64,000 nucleotides of DNA. Origin: Symsagittifera roscoffensis (Eukaryota > Xenacoelomorpha > Acoela > Convolutidae). The stretch spans positions 13,862,743 through 13,926,742 of the forward strand of contig NC_087065.1 in the NCBI RefSeq assembly GCF_963678635.1, read 5' to 3'. The notes under the pieces are model-generated. The model was not told the DNA's origin. It ran no database searches and saw only the letters and a program-made list of their open reading frames with translations. The translations under genes were made by a program, and so were the position numbers. This document shows, in pieces, positions 42,435 to 53,638 of the stretch (the first letter of the stretch is position 1; each line of letters starts with the position of its first letter).

Positions 42435-44361
42435 AGCCCTGAACTGAGTTTTCAGTTTTTGTAGCAAAAAAAATCTGCTAGGGAAATGGATTTGAAAGTT
42501 CCTAGATTTATTTTAAAGTTATTATTTTGAAACACTTACCACGCTTGTTCAGAAGCATTGAATGGCGTTATTGTTGCAGAACTTCAAAAACTATTTTACA
42601 CCGCAAACAGCAGAAGCTTTTCCAGTTCCTGCAGACTATCACTGAGTTTTTGGTGCTTTGATCTTCATAAGGATATTTGGATTCCATTTTGGTGGACGAT
42701 GAAGTCATACATTGAAAACTTTGACAACCAAAATTGAATTTTGCTGATTTTCTTTTTTATGGTGGAGTGGTTTTTAATGAGACCTTATGTCTTCAAATCG
42801 AAAAAATGAAATTGTGCTGTTTTTGATGACATGCATTTTTGCGTGATATGCAATAAATTTCCAAATTTCTGAAAAAAGATCCAGACTCTCCGTTTAAAAA
42901 AAATCAGCAAGGTAGGTTTTTGAATTTTGTTGAGAAGACCGATACTGATTAAAACAGTGACATTGTTGGACCTTTTTCTTGGTCTGTTTCATAATGGCAA
43001 ATATTTTTGGCGTGAGCAGAAAATTTATCCGTCTTGGAAATAATTCCAAATTGGATTGTTGCATTCTATTTATATTTCTAAATGCGAAAAAAAATCACTT
43101 TGTCTTTAACATTTACACGGGAGATGATTCAGAAAAAACCTCAATTTTTTTTATATTTTCATTTTTATTCATGTTTTTTTGAAATTTCTATCAATTCATT
43201 TAAAATTACTCTATCGACTTCCAAAGGTAAGCGGAACCTTCGCGATTTGCCCTGATACGAGCATTTTTTTATTCAGGGATAGTTTCTGCTTCTTCTGGAA
43301 TTTCCTGGAAAATTAAACCAGGGTATATTTCTCAGATACGAAATTTGTGAATACAAACTTTTACTGGGTTTTTGGTGCTTTGATCGTCATAAGGATATTT
43401 GGATTCCATTTTGGTGGACGATGAAGTCATACATTGAAAACATAGAATTGAATTTTGCTGATTTTCTTTATTTTATGCTGGAGTTGTTTTTAATGAGACG
43501 ATCCAAAGCAATAGTCTTCAAATTGAAAAAAAAATGAAATTGTGCTGTTTTTGAAGACATATTTTTTTTTGCGTGATATGCAATAAATTTCCAAATTTTT
43601 GAAAAAAAATTCGAACTCTTCGCTTAAAAAATCATATTGTTAGGTTTTTGAAAATTGTTGAGAAGACCGATTCTGCTTAAAACAGTGGCACTGTTGGATA
43701 ATTTTCTTGGTCTATTTCATAATGGCGAAAATTTTTGAAAAAGAAAAGACAAAATCTTGTGTGAGCTGAGAAAAAACGTTATATAAGTTTTTGCTAAGTG
43801 AATAGCTCTGTGCTGATTTGTTGAAAAACTAATTTCATGTTGACTGTATAAAAACAATTTGTCTTTAACAAAAATGCTCGTATCAGGACGCTTTATGATT
43901 TTTCCGACTTCACTTTAATGTATCTGCTGTAGTTTTTTCTAATTTCTCAAAATGTTTTCAGCAAGTTTTTTTCCTCATTTTTTAAATTTTTCCCACCTAA
44001 AGCTAGTTCAAAAACTCGGTGAGGCATTTTCTTCCCTTAACAAAAGTTGTGGAAATTTCGCTCAAAATAATTCAACTTCGACTTAATTATTTCGCCGCTC
44101 ACGCTAAGCATTCATAAAGAACTGGTAAAAATCGCAATTTAGTTATCCAAAACAAGTAAGACATGTGTTCCCCATATTTGTCAAACCTTAAAAAAAAACT
44201 CGGCGCAAGCATAACATTTTCAATAAAAATATCTCCATTAAAAATAGAAGAAATGGCGTTGAAAAATAAAGTATGATCGAACTGAGATAAATTGAAAAAA
44301 TTTGAAAGCTAGTTGTGAAACACATTTCAGAAAACAATGGAAATTACCGTCAAGCATCCAT

Positions 44362-44555
44362 TACGAGGCCAAACTGTTCACTGGATCGGCGCACATTTTG
44401 TGTCTGTATGTTCCTGGATTCCATAGACAAATCTTTAAACATGTTAAAATTTTTTCGGAACCATCAAAGAAAACGAAAGAACAAAAGAAGAAAAAATGGA
44501 GCGTCCTTGTTGCGGAATCTGCTTACAATGCACATATGCACAGTTTGGCCTCGTA
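44362..44555. mobile_element. Small MITE (unit 2, copy of 39588)
   Basis: Left end reads TACGAGGCCAAACTGTTC, closer to the family consensus than its unit 1 counterpart. Confidence 0.6.
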
Positions 44556-45124
44556 ATGTCGGAACTTGAAAAAACTTGAGGTAATTATATTATAAAGTTT
44601 TTTCGATGCTTTAATTTTTAAAGTGAATTAACATGAAGAAACGGCCGTTTTGGCTCTAAAGTTAAAAAATTGACCTCTAAGTTTCAATTTTTTGGACAAA
44701 TACACTGTAGAATAGTAAACGATGACTTTAAGCCTTAGATCGCATTTGATTATAGAGGCTATTTTCATGGGGCAAGGACCCATGGGCGAAGGGCCGAAAC
44801 ATAAACATCCGGAAGTCTTTTATTAAAATGAATCAATTGCCGTTCAGCTAAGAGAAATTTAAAAAAAGCAATCTTTTGCTTCTTTTTCAACGAAACCCTT
44901 GAAATATAAAAATTGTTCCAATTCGTCAGTGGTCAGTGATAATCTGAAAATTTTACATGTTTCTGTCGTTTTTTTTGGCTGATATTAATATTAAGTCCCT
45001 GGAAATCTTTTTTTTTGAGATTTTAACGCTTTCTTTTCAATTTTTGCAATACTGAAATCTGATTTGCTGATTTTTTTGCCCATTCCGTTCTTCACCTATT
45101 AAAGATTCCATTATTGGCATTATA

Positions 45125-45571
45125 AAAAAAAGTTTCACAGCGCGCATAAGTCAATCTATATCATGGCCAAATTAGAAATTTTCGGAATTTAAAAAACGAC
45201 TTTCATTGGGGTAAAGCATTTTCATTAAAAACTATCATATCGATCGGCGAAAATTGACTGAATGAAAAAAAACACCCCTAAGCATAAATATTCCGAATTT
45301 CTTCCTAAGTCGGAACAATAAAAATTGTTACCGTGTATCATTTATAACATTTAGCTATCATATTGAAATCTCCGAAACGGACACTAAAGTGAATAAAAAG
45401 CTCTTGTTGGCGGTATTATCTGGGATGGCTAGTCGTTTTTGACAGATCGCTAAACGGCGAAAACTATTTTTCAAGAAAACTATATGCTCATCACAATTGT
45501 TGATTTTTTGACAGAATTCTCAATTTCTGCTTGATCACAAGTCCTGAATATACTTACATATCCGGACGGAT
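45125..45571. other. No gene; decayed Helentron-like trace
   Basis: Around 45200-45325 the order TTGACTGAATG, AACACCCCTAAGCATAAATATTCCG, AAGTCGGAACA is a worn 5' end of the Helentron-like family on the minus strand. The rest shows nothing recognisable. Confidence 0.5.
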
Positions 45572-46401
45572 TTAATTGAGTTTCAAAAAGTTTAATAAAG
45601 AGTTACACTTTCTTTTTCCCACACTTCTTCTCTCTCTGTTATTTGTTATTTGTATCATTTTCTTCTTTTTCGTTATCTTCCTTTGCTTGTTGTTTTCACC
45701 CTGTTGCGCCATAGTCTTTGGTGGTTGCTCCCTTTTGCTCGGAATGCTCTTTCTCGTCCGCTTTCTCCTCCGTCCTCTGGTTTTCGTTCCCCCTCGAGAT
45801 CCTGTTGGTTCCTGGTGCTCCATCTTTTCCCCTTCTCGCGGCCTGACGAGATTTTAGTGACCACCTCTGTTCTCTTAGGAATTTTAGATAGGCCTGTATT
45901 TCAATATTGTCCCGTCTCTTTGATGTCATTGTGTCAACTAACTCTGGAAAAACAGTGCCTTTTGGCTGGCAAAGGTTTTGGTATATTTCACTTTTTCCTT
46001 TTAAACTGTCATTTTGATTATCAAACTGGGCTGTCATAGTACTCGTCCTTGATTGTGTTGATGTCTTCGTTGGGGTGGTTTATTTTATGTCTCGTCGTTT
46101 GTGTTCGAGTTCCGGTTCTGTACCGTTGTTTGAAGATGTTGATACCTACGAGTCCGATGTCGACGAGAGTGGTACCTTGAAGTTGAACTTGCCTTTTGGT
46201 TTGAATTTCCCTCCATTGTGTGTCCCATAGTGTGTCGTGTTTGATGCTTGGCTTGTTTTTCGGTAGCCGTGTGTTGTGCTCCGTCACTTGCTTTCTTTGT
46301 AGCGTTCCTGCTTGTAATAGTGCCTTGTGCCATTCGTTATTTCTTGGTTGGTTATTTTGTGTTCTTGATCTTCTCTTTTTTTCCGTAGTTTCGACAAGCA
46401 T
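45572..46401 (-). other. Overlapping basic ORFs, unassigned
   Basis: Minus-strand ORFs of 126 (46401-46021), 113 (46037-45696) and 83 codons are rich in Lys, Arg, Gln and Asn. They continue the same purine-rich strand as the decayed gypsy remains further right and may be worn retroelement coding sequence, but no domain is recognisable. The complementary plus-strand ORFs are Leu/Phe-rich shadows. Confidence 0.3.
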
Positions 46402-48259
46402 TGGGTGTGCAGGTGTTCTGGTAATTTAAATGCCCAATAATAATAATATTGCTCTTATGATGGTGAGCTCAAATCATTTGGGTCAAACAAAAATTTTCAT
46501 TCAAGTTTTTCATTTTGTACTTTAATTGGAACTTGGACAAGTCATACGCCTTTTGTGCTATCCTCACAGTTTTTGTGGCCTTCTGTCTTATTTTTTAATT
46601 TTAACTTTTTCAGGTAATTTTTATGTCATCTTAAGTTTGTCCTGGATTCTGTTTGTATATAACTTAAACTCGAACTTGGTCCTCTAACTGATCACTCTCT
46701 AGATTCACTATTTGTCTCTCAGTGGTTAACTCTCAGTGCTCCATTAACAGTTTCAGCCTCGGACCAGCAGTCTATGCCACGTATTTGCTCTGGCAACAAC
46801 AGCGCTCTTTTTAGGTTTTCTTGTCTGAGATTCAAAAGTTTACTTATCCTTATCCCAACTCATGTTGTTCTGATTATTAATTGTTGCTAAGTTCGAAAAA
46901 TGTTGTTTGGGCGCTTCCCATATGCAAGTTGAACAATGATATTTTGTAACAGCGTAGATAATCAGCGTGTGATTAATTTTGTAACAGCGTGTGAGACAAT
47001 GATATTTTGTAACAGCCGTAAGCTTTTGATTAGTTCTGCCACATCTGATGCTAGCTTGTATGACTTATTCTTTGGGTGTTTTTTACTACTTCCCGCTTTA
47101 CTTTTTCGTTTGAATAAGACGTTCTACTAAACCAATCGCTCCATGATTGTACGATGGTACAAAAAAACTTAAAGTTGTTGTCCTTACATCAAAACTTTTG
47201 AGCCCTAGACCTTTGTTCTTGTCACACCTAGTTTTTCTGGTTTTTGTGTATGACGTCCACAATAATTTTGGTGCAGTGTCTGCATTGAGTTTGATACCTT
47301 CTTGTTTGTTGGTTATTATGCAAACATATCTATGTAATTAGTATATATGCGTCCTTAGTTAGTTCATCCGGCGTCGGTCTTGCAAATTCTAATGGTACCA
47401 CCTCGTGAGGTTCTTTGGAAATGTCGAAATCGAAATGGGGTTTTTTAGTCTATTACTGCTTTCAGGTAAGGACCTTGCTCTCGGCACTCCTTGAAATTTT
47501 GTCTCATTGCTATTTTGCTTGATGGATATGCAGGACTCATATGTCTTCTGCTCTGTTCATGGATGTGTTAGATGAACACACTGTGACACAGTGTCTTGTA
47601 ATTGCATCAAGATGACCACCCCGTCACCGACGACCAACCAACCGCCCAGACGTTTATGGTCTCAGTACTTTGTTCAATTTGCTTCTGTTGAGTGGGGTTG
47701 AGTCGCCCTCCTCCTTCATCGTGCTCTGGTTTGTTTTTATCATAGGAATTGGGTTGTTATCAATTGTTGAAATCAGTTGACATTATTCTGTCGTAAACTT
47801 AATCTTCATGGAAATAAAACTTTCGGGTTCAATTGCTGTTAGGCCCAGTTTCCTTTCTGGTGTTTTTGTTGTTGCGGGCGTCATGGTTTTCTGAAAAAAT
47901 TGTTCTGGTGTTTCAACTCGCTAGTTTTATCTTTGACCCTTGTGCCTTTTTCCACTTCGTCTGGTTGTCGTCATTCAAGACGAGTACAATCTTTTTGTAA
48001 TTTCTCTTGCATGGTCCGAATACCTCTCTATCAATCTTCTTAGTGTTTTTACCCTCATGAATCTATTTCTCTATTTGTATACAAGTTTTTGAGCTGTCTG
48101 CATTTGATACGTTGTTATTGCGAATTTTTTTGTCCCAGCTGTCCCTCACTTGGAATTGTTGTTATTCTTTGATGAAATTTGGTTCTATTTATTTGGTGTG
48201 TTATGTTTTTTTTGGCTTGTTGTTTCGATTGTTTTTTTTTCAGATCTTTTTCCAGTTTT
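46402..48259. other. Non-coding part of copy B, no gene seen
   Basis: Aligns with 152-368 and 3239-4812 plus 6393-6500 of copy A, giving the undisturbed order without LINE or Helentron array. Contains short local repeats such as ATATTTTGTAACAGC (46940-47020). No recognisable protein. Confidence 0.5.
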
Positions 48260-48764
48260 TGCTCCGACTTTCGATACGAAAGTAACGGAACATTTGTGCT
48301 CGGGGTGGGTTTTTTTTCTTCAGACAAATTTCGACTTTTTAACTAGCCATTTTTGATGGAATTTTTTTATCATTCAAAAGGTATTGTTGTCCTGAGCTTA
48401 AATTTGAAACAATATTTCACCTGTGATCGTTTTTCGTAAAGTTATGGTGGTTTAAAGATTGCCATTTTGGCCAATTTGGGACAATTAACGCGCGATATAT
48501 TTCGCACTATTAACGCGTAAGCGGAGATTTAATCCGTTTTGGAAATCGTTCCAAATCGGTCGAAAGAAACTTTTTTGCCATTATTGATTTGTTACAAGGA
48601 GCAAAATCTATTCTTTTGTAGTTCATATGGTAGAATGATTTTCATAGAAAAAATTTCAAATTTTAAGAAAAAATTTTTTCACTTTCTTATTACATTTAAT
48701 TTGTTAATGATTTTTATGTTATTACTGCTCCATAAACTTTAAAAGGCAGTCGGAACAGTCTTGT
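48260..48764 (+). mobile_element. Helentron-like element lacking its 3' hairpin
   Basis: Begins TGCTCCGACTTTCGATACG and ends AGTCGGAACAGTCTTGT: the hairpin TTCAGGGCTTCGCCCTGA and most of the tail are missing between two CA dinucleotides. Copy A has the empty site (CCAGTTTTTCTATCTTTGC near 6490-6510), which shows no target duplication and an insertion between two T residues. Confidence 0.85.
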
Positions 48765-49109
48765 TCTATTTTTGCTACTATGTCTCTGGCCTTTTCACGT
48801 GTCGTTTTTTGTGCGCCTTCTCTAGTTCTGGCGCACTCTTACAGTGAACGTGAGATTGTGTTTTTCTTCCAGCTGGTTTTGTCCTCCGGTTTTCTCTTCT
48901 TCTGTTTTCTTCGCTTGCGTTTGTTTGTCTCCATAGTTTTTTTTTGTTGATTTTTCCAGTCAGGGTTATTTTCTCCTTCGTTTCAAATTTTTTGTTTTTC
49001 CAAGATTGGTATTCGAACAATTTTTTGACATTGATTGAATATAAATTTGATTCAGACTAAGTTTTATTTGAACTGACGAATTTGAATGGTAGCTGATTCA
49101 ATTGTGACT
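48765..49109 (-). other. Decayed gypsy spacer region (copy B)
   Basis: Counterpart of about 6510-6840. Lys/Arg/Glu-rich minus-strand frames continue from the RNase H remnant without a recognisable integrase. Confidence 0.4.
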
Positions 49110-49577
49110 TTAGGATTGAATCAAATTGTTTGCATTCTTCCTTTCTCGTGTGATTTGATTTTTTTGCTGCTCTGTTTTTGGTGGTTAATTCGTGTTAAGC
49201 ACTATTTTGTCCAAATTCTCTAGCTTTGAAATAGACGCGGTAATCTGTGCAACTTCAAATTCTTCATCAGAATCGGTCGCTGATACCATCGGATTGACTG
49301 GGATTTTAAATTTTAAATGAATAGGCAGTCAATCCCAGTTTGATCCTGCCATATGTAGAATAAGGCATCTGAATGGTAATATTCTATCAACCCCTCTGGC
49401 TAGCCTCGATTGTAATGTTTTTGATTTTTTTGATGCGCTTAGTGCACTTAAAAAGGCTTGCTGGTCGAAAACAATTAAATACTTTGTCATAAAATAGTAT
49501 ATGAAGTTTTCTATCGCCCGAACTATTCCTTGTAGGTCATAATTAATTCTTGGAAGCGTTTCCTCATATGGAATCAA
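49110..49577 (-). pseudogene. Ty3/gypsy RNase H fragment (copy B)
   Basis: The 82-codon ORF (49577-49329) reads through the second half of a gypsy RNase H: 'EETLPRINYDLQGIVRAIE', 'SALSASKKSKTLQSRLARG' and 'HMAGSNWD'. After a stop the same strand gives 'NPMVSATDSDEEFEVAQI', the linker found after RNase H in some gypsy lineages. The RT is missing upstream and the usual metal-binding residues are incomplete, so it is inactive. Better preserved than 7077-7300. Confidence 0.75.
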
Positions 49578-50446
49578 GATGAGGATCCGGCTTTTCTTAA
49601 TGTACTAAATGTCTCACAACTGTGAGCTCAGGTTAACAAAGAAATTTAAGTGCAATCGGATGAATAAAGAACGTTGAAATTTTTGAAAATATCAAACAAA
49701 CGAAGTTATGCATGACAAAAAGTGAAAACTGTAGATAAAATTTTGGTTTTAAAAGACCCCAGTGGATATCATAAAACATAAGTTCAGGTTTTTGCTCCTA
49801 AAATTTTTAAACCGAATCTAATAACGCCAATTTTTCTCCTGTGCACTAGGATTTGTGCACTGCACGACAATATGAAACAGTCAATTTTAGTAACGTTCTC
49901 ACAAAGACCAATTCAGTTTGCGCGAATTCAAAGAGGGTTAGCTAGGATAATTTGCTATAGTGGTCTATGAAAAAAACTTGTTTTTATTTGAAGTCTCTTT
50001 TTTCAGAAAAATCTTTGAAAGCAAGTGTTTTAAAGAACAAAAACCTGTTTTTCTCGTAGGTTTTGTCAAGTAGAGTATGCAATTCTGGAAAAGCGTTTTA
50101 CAAAATTAGATCATTTCTTGGATAAACCATTTCCATTCCCTCGTACCAAATTTTTTTTTCAAGGATAACGCAAATGAATGCAACTCATAGTATGAAGGTA
50201 CTTAATGAAACCAAAACGAAACACAACGTGAAAAATTCTACTTTGGTTCAGAAAAATCAAAATCTTCGCTCTTGAAATTGTATATGCCTGAAAATGCAAA
50301 CTTTTTCCTGATATTTCTTTTTTAATAAAAAAAAGTCGCAATGTACTTTGAAATGAGAAATAAAAATAAAATATAATAGTAGGAACGGATCGAACACAGA
50401 TTTTTAAAAAGGATGCATTTTTTCCATCGTATTAATTTTCGGCGCA
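49578..50446. other. 3' flank of arrestin gene (copy B), no gene seen
   Basis: Matches 7300-7480 and then 9294-9940 of copy A with the 1.65-kb element absent. An extra stretch of about 75 bases near 49950-50030 is private to this copy. Confidence 0.5.
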
Positions 50447-50646
50447 TCAATATTTGAGGAGTTTGTTTCCGGTGATGACGTAGGGTAGTTTGTGGGGGGC
50501 GGGGTAGTGTCCCCTCCAGTCGTAGTAGGTGTAGGCGGGGGTGAAGCAGTGCAACTGACAAGCGTCTCCCGGACATGCGTTGGTGACGTCATCATCGTCC
50601 TCTATGCTGCCCCCCTTCATCACACATTCGAGGTGGGTGGGGCGGG
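50447..50646 (-). CDS. Arrestin-domain protein, last exon (copy B)
   Basis: Intact counterpart of 9941-10140, with acceptor ending ATCAG, the acidic SIEDDDD stretch and a TGA at 50449-50447. At most one residue differs (A to V in the ECAMK segment). The following intronic sequence has diverged far more than the exon, which argues that the coding part was constrained for at least part of the time since duplication. Confidence 0.75.
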
Positions 50647-50810
50647 CTGATGGGGCAAAAACAGACAGAAAGGGTTCAAAATTGACAGCTTTTTTTTCAA
50701 AATAAATATTAACACAGAAGTTTCATGTTCATTTGCCACAAAATGAAATTTATTTAAATTGCTCTTTGCTGCGAAAAGCCGATCCAATTTGAATATATTC
50801 CGATCCTTAC

Positions 50811-50919
50811 GATGAATAATTCCGTGTTTGAGGGATGCAAAAATGCTGATTGGTATGCTGCCGATCACCACTGGCAAATCAATCGTATACGCCAGCCCCT
50901 TACGGATCCGGAACTTGAT
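50811..50919 (-). CDS. Arrestin-domain protein, exon C (copy B)
   Basis: 109 nt, acceptor TTTCAG and donor GTAAGG kept. It encodes AYTIDLPVVIGSIPI, one conservative change from copy A. Joins in phase with the exons at 51201 and 50646. Confidence 0.8.
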
Positions 50920-51200
50920 CTGAAACACATACTAACTTCAGCATGGCCGCAATGGTACTAATAAGAAGTGATTTTAGAAAGTGGATCTGTCAAAAGTGGA
51001 TTCAATGCCATCTATGACTACAGATATGAACGTCTTCGTTTTTGAGCTCTTTGTAAAACTTGACGGGTCGTACCATTGACTTTTGAGTTTTCTAGAGACT
51101 CTATAAGTTCTATATGCCCGCTATAGACCCTAGCCTCTCGAGTTTCTATAATAGTTGCGACAAGTTTCAACCGTATTTGTTAGCAGTAGAGATGACTTGC

Positions 51201-51392
51201 CTTTATGGAATAGGATGTGGATATGCATCTGCACTTGTGTTCCCCACAGGTCATGGGGATGGAGGGAATGTGGAGGGGCAGATGACTCACTCCAAACACT
51301 CCCCCCTGTCTGGAGCAGCCCCCCTTTGTGGAGGACAGCAGACAGTTCCACTGACACTTCCGATGTCCAGTCGATGAAGTGTACATCACCAG
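51201..51392 (-). CDS. Arrestin-domain protein, exon B (copy B)
   Basis: Single exon B in this copy, 192 nt, phase 0-0, with the same GC donor AAG|GCAAGT. Two residues differ from copy A: I to M in LV(I/M)YTSS and T to K in GEH(T/K)CRC. This locus shows the ancestral exon order A-B-C-last. Confidence 0.8.
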
Positions 51393-51657
51393 CTGGGGAA
51401 AACATTAGAATTTTCGTGCATCTGTTTATTTTATTTAAATCTTTCATTTTACCTGGAAACAAGCAAAAAAACAAGTGTTTGAGAAAAAATATTCACCTGA
51501 TTAAATGAGCTCCTGTTTCGAATTTGTCAAAATTATCACAATATTTGGTAGCAAATAGTACTTGAAATTATTTTCAGACCGCAGATGTTTGCGTAACTCA
51601 AGCTCGAAGAAAAAACTACGAAAGATCAAAAAAAAGTTTCCGATTTTTTAAAAATTT

Positions 51658-52014
51658 TTGAGATTTTTTGAGGGGAGGGGTCGGATTGTCAAAAACTTTT
51701 CAAAATTTTTGTTGACGATTTTCTAAGGTCGACAATTTTCTCACAATTTTTTTTTTCAAAAAAAAAATACGCCAAACATGCCGTTTTTGGGCGCGCTCCC
51801 CTTTAAAATTATTATATAATTGGCACCCACGGCACCCTTAGAAAAGTTTTAGGGCTGGTCGGGCGAAAATGGTTGTCACAAAATAATACCAAAGAGGAGG
51901 GAGGACCTTTGGATGGTGAGGGGGTCGAATCCCTGAATAGTAGCGTCCGCCACCTCCGCCGCCTCCGCCCCCCCCCCCCCCCGTGCTCCCCCCCCCCCCT
52001 AAATCCGACCCTTG
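51658..52014 (-). mobile_element. Older hAT MITE relative (copy B)
   Basis: Counterpart of 11660-12021, with long C tracts (on the minus strand G tracts) and the terminus CCTAAATCCGACCCTTG. Confidence 0.7.
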
Positions 52015-52032
52015 TAGTGGGCGTGTTAGTAC

Positions 52033-52194
52033 CTGTTGCAGTGAGATGACAACTTTTCTGACTGTGAATAGTGAGTTATTGGTGCAGGAGACTGTGATGT
52101 AGATGGTCTCTCCGGGACAGTAGCCGTACCTGTCTGTGAATGCCACTAGCCGCAGACTTCCAGCACCACACACCCCACGCAACAATTTCTTGTT
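52033..52194 (-). CDS. Arrestin-domain protein, exon A (copy B)
   Basis: Identical over 162 nt to 13260-13421, with the same acceptor and donor. It encodes the DRYGYCPGE hallmark of the C-terminal arrestin domain. As in copy A, no N-terminal domain exon follows upstream within the duplicated block. Confidence 0.8.
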
Positions 52195-53203
52195 CTAGAT
52201 CGCGAAAAAAGTAACTTGAAGCAAAAAAAAATTTTTTTTTCAGTTATAACGAAAAAGTTTAGCATAAAATGGTCTGCACACATTTTGCATCTCTTACTTG
52301 TAGTGGCACATCTTCCACTCAAACTCCCATAACAAAATGGGGTAAAGTGTTTGGTGCGAAATGCGCCATATTCACAGAAGATAGAGCTTTTCTTAAGTTA
52401 ACATCCAAATTTCTGCGCCTGTATTTAGTTTGCTTTAGTGTTGCTTGAGGGTTTACGTTATTCTGATTGACTGAGAATTTCGAACCAAACACTTTTCCGG
52501 CGTCTTCTTAATATCAATTGAAGTGCCTAAAAGCCATAAATCATCAAAAAAATTGCTCAAAACAAATAAGATCCCAAAACCAAAAAAGTTAATGGAAAAC
52601 ATAATAAAACAGAAAAAAAACTGCTATATCATTTCAAAACCCCGAATGATCCGACTACCTCTAAATTGGTCCCAAATATTTTTTGTTGAACAATATCAAA
52701 ATAAAATGCTTAAATTTTAGGCATATTAATATAACCATCTAGTTGGCCCCACCCAATTATTAGTTCAGATCAATTGCCACGCATGAACAATTCGCCTATT
52801 GAAAATATGAAACATTAATCGAGCAGTTCAGCCAACTGCATTTTAGTCTAGTGCCCGTATACTTGCTTTGCAAGTTTTCCAAACCCATACGCTGGTTTCA
52901 TTGTAAAACAGGTCTGAATGTAAAAACAAGAGGACTGCTCTGACAGGGTAAAGCCATGAATGTCCGATTGCCCTTTAATTGGTCTCAAGTTTGGTAAATG
53001 AATTACTGACAAATCAGTCTTTTAGTTGATTTCTTGAAATTTGGTCAACTTGTCTGTAAAAGGTGATTATTATTACAAAAGGTTTACCAAAAACATGCAT
53101 CTCTACTCAAGAAAACCATCTTTCTTTATCAATTCTCGACAGCTGAAAAATGTTTTTCTTTTGATACCGAAAAACAATATTGCGATGCCAGAAACAAACT
53201 CAG
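52195..53203. other. Intron or upstream flank of arrestin gene (copy B)
   Basis: Matches 13422-14414. A local difference near 53040-53090 inserts about 50 bases. No coding exon recognised. Confidence 0.5.
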
Positions 53204-53613
53204 TGGAACCTGATCTAAACTACATTTTATGATTGGATAAATTAGATATTTTACCACTGTAAAGTATTTAATATTAACCAATCATGATCCATCAAACTAA
53301 CAACCCACTTATTTGTAAGTGCTGGAATTACTTGTAATTTCAGCACCAGAGAGATTTGAATTTAACTTAGAAATTAGTTGACTCTCCAAGAAGACTTCAG
53401 CAGCCGCAATAAACCAGTATACCCTAGATCTATTGAGCCTAGCAGAGACTAGTTAAACAACCTGAGACTAGATAGTATAAGAGTAAGATTAGGATCGGTA
53501 TTAGACTAAGAAGTTGCACGAATCTATCCGGCCGAAAATAAGATAGCGTGACGAGCAGACGGTGTACCCTATCCGAAATTACTCTATGAGTTAACCACAT
53601 CGGTCCTAACTCA
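53204..53613 (+). repeat. 5' LTR (inferred, TG...CA)
   Basis: 410 bases from TGGAACCTGATC to CCTAACTCA, ending two bases before a candidate primer site. The left edge is fixed by the copy A comparison and the right edge by the CA plus primer site. Near its end TGAGTTA and TAACTCA form an inverted pair. The 3' LTR is not available for confirmation. Confidence 0.6.
53408..53481 (+). promoter_or_regulatory. Possible LTR polyadenylation signal and TATA box
   Basis: AATAAA at 53408-53413 and TATAAG at 53476-53481 inside the inferred LTR. Either could occur by chance in A-rich DNA; position within an LTR is the main support. Confidence 0.3.
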
Positions 53614-53615
53614 TC

Positions 53616-53638
53616 TGGTGCGACCATAAGTCTCGAAC
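53616..53638 (+). other. Candidate tRNA primer-binding site
   Basis: TGGTGCGACCATAAG followed by TCTCGAAC. The TGG start complements a tRNA CCA end, and TCGAAC complements the invariant T-loop, at about the right distance but one base short. The tRNA species was not identified. Confidence 0.45.

Larger units (their letters stand above)
40351..45124. repeat. 4.8-kb tandem duplication, unit 2
   Basis: About 4774 bases, closely matching unit 1 with scattered substitutions and small indels. Ends at TTGGCATTATA, after which unique sequence begins. Confidence 0.95.
46230..53203. repeat. Segmental duplication copy B
   Basis: Counterpart of 1-14414. It lacks the LINE, the triple Helentron array, the 1.65-kb element, the young hAT MITE and the exon B duplication. 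It has its own Helentron-like insertion at 48260. Its right part is cut by the LTR element at 53204, where copy A reads on from ACTCAG into CGCAAAAC. Confidence 0.9.

Noticed and set aside
45576-46039. Plus-strand Leu/Phe-rich ORFs
   Set aside because: Shadows of the Lys/Arg-rich minus-strand ORFs; no domain or start context supports them.
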